64,000 nt of DNA from NCBI RefSeq assembly GCF_009826935.1, contig NZ_WUMN01000001.1:124001-188000 (forward strand). Direction: 5' to 3'. The notes under the pieces are model-generated. The model did no database searches. It saw nothing but the letters and a program-made list of their open reading frames with translations, and was not told the origin of the DNA. This document shows, piece after piece, positions 1 through 6,014 of this stretch. Origin of the DNA: Flavobacterium sp. Sd200. Lineage in GTDB: Bacteria > Bacteroidota > Bacteroidia > Flavobacteriales > Flavobacteriaceae. Positions within the stretch are counted from its first letter, which is position 1. Each line of letters begins with the position of its first letter. Both the position numbers and the translations under genes were made by a program.

Positions 1-2
1 GT

Positions 3-209
3 TTTGATGCTTTTGTAGAGATCAATGTTAAAGAGCAGGTTACAGATCTTGCCAAAACCTCTATAGTGCAAAACGCGTGGCAAAACGGGCAGGAACTATG
101 GCTGCACGGCTGGGTGTATGGCCTTGAAACCGGTATTGTAAAAGACCTTGAAGTTAACTTTGGTAATAACGAAGAACTTAATAAGGTAGACCGCCTTAGG
201 TTTTCTTAA
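3..209 (+). CDS. beta-class carbonic anhydrase, C-terminal fragment
   Basis: Only the last 68 codons lie in the window; the gene begins upstream of base 1. The visible part carries the C-terminal signature of bacterial beta-carbonic anhydrases: NVKEQVTDLAKTSIVQNAW followed by LHGWVYGLETGIVKDLEV, the helix and strand that close the dimer after the zinc site. The enzyme interconverts CO2 and bicarbonate in the cytoplasm and would supply bicarbonate to carboxylases and to carbamoyl phosphate synthesis. The zinc ligands are outside the window, so activity cannot be judged. A terminator hairpin follows 22 bases after the stop. Confidence 0.82.
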   Translation, partial: FDAFVEINVKEQVTDLAKTSIVQNAWQNGQELWLHGWVYGLETGIVKDLEVNFGNNEELNKVDRLRFS

Positions 210-230
210 TAAATTTCTTCTTTAAATATC

Positions 231-266
231 AAAGCCCTCTTTGTTAACACGAAGAGGGCTTTTTAA
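231..266. terminator. intrinsic terminator between convergent genes
   Basis: AAAGCCCTCTT and AAGAGGGCTTT form an 11-bp stem around a 9-base loop, with a T-run after the right arm and an A-run before the left arm. It can therefore stop the carbonic anhydrase transcript on the + strand and the DUF4199 transcript on the - strand. Confidence 0.85.
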
Positions 267-288
267 GTTGACTAAATATAGCTTTAAT

Positions 289-774
289 TTATATAACCGA
301 GTTTTTTCTTGTAAAAGCAGCAACAATAAGAGTAGTAATAATTCCCATAACCGGAGCCCCCATTAACCCCTGAATGATATAACTTTTGAGATTAAAATAA
401 TCTTCGGCTTCTTGTTGTATCATATAGTTATGGCTCACCGAATATTTTATTACATTGGCAAAATAATCAGGTGTAATAAAAGTAGAGGTTACATATTGCG
501 ATAAAGGGCTCAATAATGTAACAAAACCTGTAACAATAAGCCCGCATTTAACCCCCTGTCCATATGTCATTGCACCTCCATAATGGTTTTTACGTTTGTC
601 GAGCAATGTAAATACATAAATTGCAATGGCAGGTATCGCTATAAAGTTTGTATATATAGGGTGTTTGTCTATGTGCACATCATGCAGTCCGGCAGCTTTT
701 TCTATAAACATCCATGCAAATGTCATTAATGTAAATACTACCGCCCATTTAATTTCGGTTGTAATTTTTTTCAT
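289..774 (-). CDS. DUF4199 family membrane protein
   Basis: This 161-residue protein has four predicted membrane segments, at about residues 10-27, 40-58, 74-92 and 132-154, with a basic loop (KRKNHYGG) after the second. Length, start (MKKITTEIKWAVVF) and the GGAMTYGQGVKCG segment before the third helix fit the DUF4199 family, which is common in Bacteroidota and has no established function. It ends before the bidirectional terminator and starts 15 bases after the stop of the LETM1-related gene on the same strand, so the two are probably cotranscribed. Confidence 0.7.
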   Translation of the reverse strand: MKKITTEIKWAVVFTLMTFAWMFIEKAAGLHDVHIDKHPIYTNFIAIPAIAIYVFTLLDKRKNHYGGAMTYGQGVKCGLIVTGFVTLLSPLSQYVTSTFITPDYFANVIKYSVSHNYMIQQEAEDYFNLKSYIIQGLMGAPVMGIITTLIVAAFTRKNSVI

Positions 775-789
775 GATCCTTTATTTTGA

Positions 790-1989
790 TTATTCCCCGT
801 CGCGCTCTAAATTTTCATTCAGCACGCTTGGCAGCAGCTGAGGTATAAATTTAATAAGAAGCGGCAATAAAAGGCTTCCTCCCGGCAATAAAAATATAGT
901 AAGCGATGGTATGGTCTTGCAAATTTCGAGCAATTGTTTTTTTACTTTCTTCTTTTCTTTGTCGTTAAGGTTACGGTGGGTAGAGTGGGTTAACAAAACC
1001 ACCAACTCTCCATTATTACTAAGCTCTTTAACCAAACGGTTTTTATTGCGAATTATAAGCTGTGTAACGCTTTGCGATGCATGGTCATAAAAATGCTTGA
1101 CCGGGTTACTGTATTTAAAAAAAGGAATGTGCCTTTTGTTAACCCTTAAAAACACGTCATAAGAGGCCATGCTTTCGGCGGCGGCCTCATCACTAAGTCC
1201 AAGGCGTTCGGCAAGGCGGTATAAAAAATCTATTTCGGTTTGCTGTGCCAACCCGTCGCTGTAAATGGCCATAGCAGCCATATCGAGCAGGTAATTTTTT
1301 TCAGACTTCGATTCAAAATAATCAAAACCTGCAACAGTTTCATCGGCATTAATTTCAGATAGCCTTGTATAGCGCACTGATGCTTCAAAAAGCTTTATCA
1401 GCAAAGTGTCATAATCGCTGGGCAGTTCTTTGCTTTTAAGGGCTACCGTTACAATGCCCATAACGGTTTCTTCAAGCTTTTTAAGGTATTTTTGCGGAGG
1501 TTCTTTTTCTAATAAAAATTGCCTGTAGGCCAGCACATCCATAAACAGCAGTGCGTTGGTAAGTATATGCGAAATGCTGCGGCTAAAAATGTTTTCGTTG
1601 GTCTTTATTCTGTCGTCAAGTATATTTTCAAGCTCTTGGCCGGGTGCTGATGACGGCAGTACTTTTTTTAGCAGTTCGAACCCGGCCGGTTGTATTGACT
1701 TATAAAAAAGTACAGTTTTATTTATAAAATCGGTCGTATCTTCGGTTTTAGTAATCAGCCTATACACATCAAACAAGGTGTTTAGCAGTGCCGCTTTGGT
1801 CACTTCTTCCGTATTCCAGCCTCTCGATTCTTTTGCGTCAATATTATTAAAAGACAGTACATGCCCGTATATAAAACCTGTATCCCGTATTGCCCTGTAA
1901 AAGGCATGGGAATTTTCGTAAACGGAAAGCCTGTTCTTTAGCTGCCCGAAAAACTTATCGATCCATCCGCTGGCAGAAGGGTTAATCAT
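790..1989 (-). CDS. LETM1-related biofilm-associated protein
   Basis: The product has 399 residues from the start chosen here (MINPSASGWIDKFFGQ). It matches the flavobacterial family annotated as LETM1-related biofilm-associated protein: a mostly helical central region, a TerB-like acidic helical stretch (DMAAMAIYSDGLAQQTEIDFLYRLAERLGLSD is split here by DGLAQQTE), and a hydrophobic C-terminal segment with a LETM1-like LLPGGSLLLPLL motif. An upstream ATG at 2010 also reads in frame, but a -7 box TATTTTTG (2025 to 2018) lies only 7 bases before it, so the ATG at 1989 is more likely. The cellular role is not established. Confidence 0.66.
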   Translation of the reverse strand: MINPSASGWIDKFFGQLKNRLSVYENSHAFYRAIRDTGFIYGHVLSFNNIDAKESRGWNTEEVTKAALLNTLFDVYRLITKTEDTTDFINKTVLFYKSIQPAGFELLKKVLPSSAPGQELENILDDRIKTNENIFSRSISHILTNALLFMDVLAYRQFLLEKEPPQKYLKKLEETVMGIVTVALKSKELPSDYDTLLIKLFEASVRYTRLSEINADETVAGFDYFESKSEKNYLLDMAAMAIYSDGLAQQTEIDFLYRLAERLGLSDEAAAESMASYDVFLRVNKRHIPFFKYSNPVKHFYDHASQSVTQLIIRNKNRLVKELSNNGELVVLLTHSTHRNLNDKEKKKVKKQLLEICKTIPSLTIFLLPGGSLLLPLLIKFIPQLLPSVLNENLERDGE

Positions 1990-2017
1990 CGTCAGGTTTT
2001 TATGATGCAAAGCTATG

Positions 2018-2025
2018 CAAAAATA
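2018..2025 (-). promoter_or_regulatory. candidate -7 element for the LETM1-related gene
   Basis: TATTTTTG on the - strand fits the Bacteroidota -7 consensus TAnnTTTG. The expected start of transcription is a few bases inside the longer reading frame, which is the reason for preferring the start at 1989. I see no clear TTG box 19 bases upstream. Confidence 0.4.
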
Positions 2026-2095
2026 GCGAGGCTCAACAGGTGTTAATTAAATCCTATATTTAATTTCCTGTTAATTTAGGTATCACCAAATCGGA

Positions 2096-2103
2096 TAAAT
2101 TTG
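2096..2103 (+). promoter_or_regulatory. candidate -7 element for the DadA-like oxidoreductase
   Basis: TAAATTTG on the + strand matches TAnnTTTG and lies 24 bases before the start codon of the oxidoreductase gene. The -33 TTG box is not evident. Confidence 0.45.
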
Positions 2104-2126
2104 TTAGTATAATAACAATTACCCCA

Positions 2127-3329
2127 ATGACACTAAAAGCAGGCTATCCGTTCTGGCTCATAAAAAATGGGCTGCCGTTTACATTTCCCAAACTCGACCA
2201 TGATATTGAGACCGATGTTGCCATACTTGGTGCTGGCATTAGTGGTGCGCTGGTGCGCTATTATCTGATTAAGGCCGGTATACAATGCACTACTATAGAT
2301 GCCCGAACCATTGGTTTGGGCAGTACCTGTGCCAGTACGTCGCTTTTGCAGTATGAAATAGATGTGCCGCTTTACAGGCTTACCGAAATGATAGGCCTTG
2401 AAAAAGCCGAACGCTCCTATAAACTTTGTGCTGATGCTATTAATAAGCTCGAAGATATAACTCAAGAGGTAGGTATAGAATATTTTGAGAAGAAGAAGAG
2501 CCTATATTATGCAGCAGCTAAAAAAGATGCAGGCTGGCTAAAAAAGGAGTTTGAAGCCCGAAAAAAGGCTGGCTTTGCTGTAACCTGGCTGGAGCCCGAA
2601 GAGGTTAAAGAGCAATATGGTTTTGATAGTTGCGGTGCCATATTAAGCGAACTTGCAGCGCAAACCAATGCCTACATGCTGAGCCATTGTTTGTTGCAGC
2701 AGGGGCATGAAGATAATAAGATATTTGACAGGTCGCCGGTAACGGATATAAAACACACCAAAAAAGGAGTGCTGCTTACTACTGAAGAGGGATTTACCAT
2801 AAAAGCCAATAAACTTATATATGCCACAGGGTATGAGGCGGTAGACTTTGTTGATGAAAAAATTGTAGACCTGCTTTCTACCTATGCCGTAGTAAGTGAG
2901 CAGTATAACGAACGCAATTTCTGGAAAGATGAGGTGCTGATATGGAATACTGCAAATCCTTACCTGTATATGCGCACTACACCCGATAATCGTGTGCTGG
3001 TAGGGGGCAGGGACGAAGATTTTAGCAATGCCGAAATGCGCGATAAACTGATAAAAAAGAAAACGGAGCAGCTTACCAAAGATGTCAACAAGCTTTTTCC
3101 TGAACTTAACTTTAAAGAAGAGTTTAGCTGGACAGGTACTTTTGGTTCTACCAAAGATGGTTTGCCATACATTGGCCCATACGAAAAGCTGCCAAACGGC
3201 TATTTTGCTTTGGGTTTTGGAGGCAATGGTATTACTTTTAGCCTTATTGCCGCAGAGATTATAACCGACCTGTTGCAAGGGAAGCATAACAAAGATGCTG
3301 AGTTATTTGCTTTTGGAAGGGGAAACTAA
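2127..3329 (+). CDS. FAD-dependent oxidoreductase, DadA/DAO family
   Basis: This 400-residue protein belongs to the D-amino-acid-oxidase-like (DAO) flavoproteins. It has an N-terminal dinucleotide-binding motif (AILGAGISG, about residues 32-40), then an IDARTIGLGSTCASTSLLQYE segment typical of glycine/D-amino-acid oxidases, and a C-terminal FAD-closing motif (GTFGSTKDGLPYIGP and FALGFGGNGITFS). Members oxidise the C-N bond of amines or amino acids; the substrate cannot be told from the sequence. It stands alone, divergent from the LETM1-related gene. No signal peptide is visible, so it is probably cytoplasmic. Confidence 0.78.
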   Translation: MTLKAGYPFWLIKNGLPFTFPKLDHDIETDVAILGAGISGALVRYYLIKAGIQCTTIDARTIGLGSTCASTSLLQYEIDVPLYRLTEMIGLEKAERSYKLCADAINKLEDITQEVGIEYFEKKKSLYYAAAKKDAGWLKKEFEARKKAGFAVTWLEPEEVKEQYGFDSCGAILSELAAQTNAYMLSHCLLQQGHEDNKIFDRSPVTDIKHTKKGVLLTTEEGFTIKANKLIYATGYEAVDFVDEKIVDLLSTYAVVSEQYNERNFWKDEVLIWNTANPYLYMRTTPDNRVLVGGRDEDFSNAEMRDKLIKKKTEQLTKDVNKLFPELNFKEEFSWTGTFGSTKDGLPYIGPYEKLPNGYFALGFGGNGITFSLIAAEIITDLLQGKHNKDAELFAFGRGN

Positions 3330-3356
3330 GGAGCTAAGGTTCTTAGCTTCTTAGTA
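3324..3356. repeat. CTAAG-rich palindromic intergenic element
   Basis: Overlapping the stop of the oxidoreductase gene, AGCTAAG and CTTAGCT form a short hairpin and are followed by another CTTAG and CCTTAG. It may serve as a weak terminator, but there is no T-run. Confidence 0.35.
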
Positions 3357-3464
3357 CCTTAGGTCACTTTATGACTTCCGTAACACTTATTGTGAAATCG
3401 CTAACAACATTGTCTTTTTAATAGTAGTAATTTCGTTAAAACAAACAGCAAAATAACTTTTATT

Positions 3465-4061
3465 ATGAAAAAGACATCATTATTTAGCAAAACACTTTTA
3501 AGTGCCGCAGTAGTTGCCCTGACTTTAGGATCGTGTAAAAACGAACCAAAAGCAGAAGACCCTAAAGAAGTAGCCGAAGAGGCAAATGAAGAAAATCTTG
3601 ACACCGAAGCTACAGACAGTCTTGAGGACGACTCTCAATATCTTGTGGATGCCGCTGAAGTTGACATGAAAGAAATTGAACTTGGCAAGCTTGCCCAAAC
3701 CAAAAGCACTAACGCCGATGTAAAAGCTTTAGGTAAAATGATGGTTGATGCACACACAAAAGCGGCTGCCGATGTAAAAGCCCTTGCCGATAAAAAAGGC
3801 ATTACACTGCCTGCCGCTGCTACAGATAAGGTTCAGGACAGCTACAAAGACCTGAACGACAAAGCAGGTGTTGATTTTGATAAAGCCTATGCCGATAAAA
3901 TGGTGGAAGGCCATGAAAAAATGATAGACAAAATGCAAAAAGCTTCAGAAAAAGCAAAAGACCCGGATATTAAAGCCTGGGCTGCCGCTTCTTTACCTGA
4001 GCTAAACAAGCATTTGGAACATTCTAAAATGGTAAAAACAAAAACCGACGCGCTTAGATAA
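3465..4061 (+). CDS. DUF4142 family lipoprotein
   Basis: This 198-residue protein has a lipoprotein signal peptide (MKKTSLFSKTLLSAAVVALTLGSC split after residue 20; lipid Cys 24), a Lys/Glu/Asp-rich linker at residues 25-60, and a DUF4142 domain with repeated amphipathic helices and the pattern AEVDMKEIELGKLAQTK, then HEKMIDKM and LPELNKHLEHSK. DUF4142 is a ferritin-like helical domain of unknown function often found in periplasmic proteins. It is followed after 22 bases by a tiny membrane-protein gene and a terminator, so the two form a transcription unit. In other bacteria these families are frequently stress-associated; nothing here shows the inducer. Confidence 0.8.
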   Translation: MKKTSLFSKTLLSAAVVALTLGSCKNEPKAEDPKEVAEEANEENLDTEATDSLEDDSQYLVDAAEVDMKEIELGKLAQTKSTNADVKALGKMMVDAHTKAAADVKALADKKGITLPAAATDKVQDSYKDLNDKAGVDFDKAYADKMVEGHEKMIDKMQKASEKAKDPDIKAWAAASLPELNKHLEHSKMVKTKTDALR

Positions 4062-4083
4062 GCCGTTTTAAAAATACATTGCT

Positions 4084-4245
4084 ATGAGAAGTTTATTGTA
4101 TGTAATTGCCATATTGCTTTTAATAGGTTGGGCTTTGGGCAGTTTTGCCTACCATGTAACAAGTGCTTTTATACATGTGCTATTAGTAATTGCAATAGTT
4201 ATGATACTTTTGAATCTGCTAAGGCGCGATAGGAGGCCTTTGTAA
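4084..4245 (+). CDS. small lmo0937-type (DUF5670) membrane protein
   Basis: A 53-codon frame encodes MRSLLYVIAILLLIGWALG, a short polar turn (SFAYHVTSAF), then a second membrane helix (IHVLLVIAIVMILLNLLRR) and a basic tail. This two-helix hairpin ending in LLRR is the pattern of the lmo0937/DUF5670 family of tiny membrane proteins, widespread in Bacteroidota and Firmicutes and of unknown function. It lies 22 bases after the DUF4142 gene and 21 bases before a strong terminator, which supports translation as the last gene of that operon. Confidence 0.75.
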   Translation: MRSLLYVIAILLLIGWALGSFAYHVTSAFIHVLLVIAIVMILLNLLRRDRRPL

Positions 4246-4266
4246 TCCAATATTATTGGCAATTGA

Positions 4267-4301
4267 AAACCCGTGGTACAAATAGTGCCACGGGTTTTTT
4301 T
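4267..4301 (+). terminator. intrinsic terminator after the DUF4142 operon
   Basis: AAACCCGTGG and CCACGGGTTT form a 10-bp stem with an 11-base loop, followed by seven T. It also lies just downstream of the convergent hypothetical gene. Confidence 0.88.
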
Positions 4302-4309
4302 ATACCTGT

Positions 4310-4939
4310 TTACCAAAATTTCCACCAAGGTTTATTTTCACGCTTGCCAACCGCGCCTGTTGTTGTCTTGATAGTTATATTCGACAGTTGCGACTCTGTA
4401 GCCGTAAATGGACCAATCCCGCCTGTCATTATTTTGGTAGTTATATTATATGAAAAATCGAGCCACTCATCGGCATCGTCTATTGGCATATATACAACTC
4501 CATAAACAATATCATCTTCAATTCTTAAATCTTCTATTCCATCAATGCTAATTCTTTCACTATGCCAATATTTGCCGTCTGGCTCAATGATGGTAAGGCC
4601 GGTATAGTCACTTAAAACGCACTGTCCTTCTGTATTACTAATACTATATTTGTACTGGCTTCCGAAAAAGGAAATAGGCTTTGTGTTTTCCGGGTTTATG
4701 ATATAAGCCTGTCCTCCAGCAATCACTATAATGTTAGAACTTTCAGTTAATTCAATTACGGTGTCAAAATTTGTAAGTCCCCTCTGTATGTTTGCTACCC
4801 ATTCGCTGCCATCTTTTTTATAGAAACGTACTACAAAACCTTCTGAGAAATCAGAATAGAAGGTATTTTCTTCAGAAACAGAAACATACATTGGTCCGGT
4901 TGAAGGGAGTGATTTTAAAATTTCAAATTTAGTTGCCAT
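4310..4939 (-). CDS. hypothetical protein, beta-rich
   Basis: I do not recognise the family. From the ATG at 4939 it gives 209 residues without signal peptide or membrane segment. The sequence is a run of short beta-strand-like blocks (VVRFYKKDGSEWVANIQ, NIIVIAGGQAYIINPE, GLTIIEPDGKYWHSE) resembling propeller-like blades, and ends in an aromatic WWKFW tail. A longer frame begins at 4969, but those codons touch the terminator of the preceding gene, so the shorter start is preferred. No convincing promoter separates it from the upstream gene; it may depend on read-through. Confidence 0.55.
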   Translation of the reverse strand: MATKFEILKSLPSTGPMYVSVSEENTFYSDFSEGFVVRFYKKDGSEWVANIQRGLTNFDTVIELTESSNIIVIAGGQAYIINPENTKPISFFGSQYKYSISNTEGQCVLSDYTGLTIIEPDGKYWHSERISIDGIEDLRIEDDIVYGVVYMPIDDADEWLDFSYNITTKIMTGGIGPFTATESQLSNITIKTTTGAVGKRENKPWWKFW

Positions 4940-4969
4940 AATCAAGTAGAATATTGATTGTGTGCCCAC

Positions 4970-4994
4970 AAAAAAACCGCCAATAGGCGGTTTT
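4970..4994 (-). terminator. short hairpin terminator
   Basis: GAAAACCGCC and GGCGGTTTTTTT (read on the - strand) form a tight stem around TATT, ending in a T-run just after the stop of the DUF2892/TPR-like gene at 4998. Confidence 0.75.
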
Positions 4995-4997
4995 CAA

Positions 4998-5537
4998 TTA
5001 ATATCTTCTCATTTGTACCTGAGGGCCTTTTTTTAACTGGGCTTTCATCATGGTTAGCTGTTCTTTTAGCATTCCCTGCTTGTCCAGTTTTTTAGCTTCT
5101 GCCAAAAGTTTCTCGGCCTCAATTTTTTTATTCTTACTCATGGCAATACCCGCAAGGTTCAGTTTTGCCATTGCCAGATCCTGATCCATATTAAGTCCAA
5201 GCTCAACCGCTTTTTTAAGATGTTTTTCGGCAAGGTTAAGGTTGGTTTGCGACAGCATAAGTCCTTTAAGGTAGTTGTAATAGCCTTCCTGTTTTCTTAC
5301 CAGGGCAGTGTGAGGATCTTTAATTTTATCAAGGTATTTGTTGGCACCGTCAAAATCCTGTTTGCGCAGTTTTAAAAAGGCCAGCAATATCATTTCGTTC
5401 TTAAAATATAGGAATACAAAAATAAGCGAAAATAATATTAGGAAAATACCGTTGCCTATATTGCTTTCGGTAAACTGCCACACGGCAGTGATAAGTATTA
5501 AAGCTGTTAAAACCAGCTTAAGATTTTTATTAAACAT
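4998..5537 (-). CDS. membrane-anchored TPR-like protein (often annotated DUF2892)
   Basis: The 179-residue product has two N-terminal membrane helices (LVLTALILITAVWQF and GIFLILFSLIFVFLYF) and a cytoplasmic helical part with TPR-like pairs: ALVRKQEGYYNYLKGLML, NLAEKHLKKAVELGLNMDQ, and AEKLLAEAKKLDKQGMLKEQL. Proteins of this shape are common in flavobacteria; the role is unknown and could be scaffolding. The ATG at 5537 (MFNKNLK) was preferred over 5564 because the membrane anchor begins right after it. The gene is divergent from rpmH. Confidence 0.6.
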   Translation of the reverse strand: MFNKNLKLVLTALILITAVWQFTESNIGNGIFLILFSLIFVFLYFKNEMILLAFLKLRKQDFDGANKYLDKIKDPHTALVRKQEGYYNYLKGLMLSQTNLNLAEKHLKKAVELGLNMDQDLAMAKLNLAGIAMSKNKKIEAEKLLAEAKKLDKQGMLKEQLTMMKAQLKKGPQVQMRRY

Positions 5538-5603
5538 AACACCTGTATATATTTGCGACTGCAAAGGTAATAAATTTAGCTAAAAATATTTTTTAAAAAG
5601 TAC

Positions 5604-5633
5604 TTGCTAACAAAAAAAAGCTTTGTATATTTG
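5604..5633 (+). promoter_or_regulatory. promoter of rpmH (TTG-N19-TATATTTG)
   Basis: TTG at 5604-5606, exactly 19 bases, then TATATTTG at 5626-5633: a full match to the Bacteroidota primary sigma (sigma-ABfr) promoter pattern TTTG-N19-TAnnTTTG. It lies about 75 bases before the rpmH start. Confidence 0.8.
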
Positions 5634-5708
5634 CACTCGGTTTTTAGGAAAGGTATAACTGAGAACAAACAATAAGATATTTCAATTAAGATTTAAAGAT
5701 ACAAAGCA

Positions 5709-5870
5709 ATGAGTAAGAGAACATTTCAACCATCGAAAAGAAAAAGAAGAAATAAGCACGGTTTTATGGAAAGGATGGCTTCTGCCAACGGAAGAAAAGT
5801 ACTTGCTCGCAGAAGAGCTAAAGGCAGGCATAAACTAACTGTGTCAAGCGAGCCTCGTCACAAAAAATAA
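5709..5870 (+). CDS. rpmH: 50S ribosomal protein L34
   Basis: A 53-codon gene encodes the strongly conserved L34 pattern: [19 protein letters not shown], then [19 protein letters not shown] and a short tail rich in His and Lys. It is an RNA-binding component of the large ribosomal subunit. It is monocistronic here, with a consensus promoter upstream and a terminator 20 bases after the stop; it is not beside dnaA or rnpA, unlike in many other bacteria. Confidence 0.97.
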   Translation: MSKRTFQPSKRKRRNKHGFMERMASANGRKVLARRRAKGRHKLTVSSEPRHKK

Positions 5871-5890
5871 TGTTTGTATCAAACATATAT

Positions 5891-5926
5891 AAAGGTGTTA
5901 CTTTTTTTTAGTAACGCCTTTTTTTA
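5891..5926 (+). terminator. intrinsic terminator after rpmH
   Basis: AAAGGTGTTAC and GTAACGCCTTT form an 11-bp stem with one G-U pair, followed by a T-run. Confidence 0.85.
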
Positions 5927-5981
5927 TACCCAATCCACTCCTTATCAGAAATATTAGATTAGGTTTAAGGTTAAAAAAACG

Positions 5982-5989
5982 TAAATTTG
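5982..5989 (+). promoter_or_regulatory. candidate -7 element for carB
   Basis: TAAATTTG fits TAnnTTTG, 25 bases before the carB start. No clear -33 TTG. Confidence 0.45.
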
Positions 5990-6014
5990 CACAACACAAC
6001 AACTACATAAACAA

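Noticed and set aside
2643..3287. Long open frame (214 codons) on the - strand inside the DadA-like gene
   Set aside because: It is antisense to a gene with clear FAD motifs, has no recognisable domain and reflects codon bias of the real gene.
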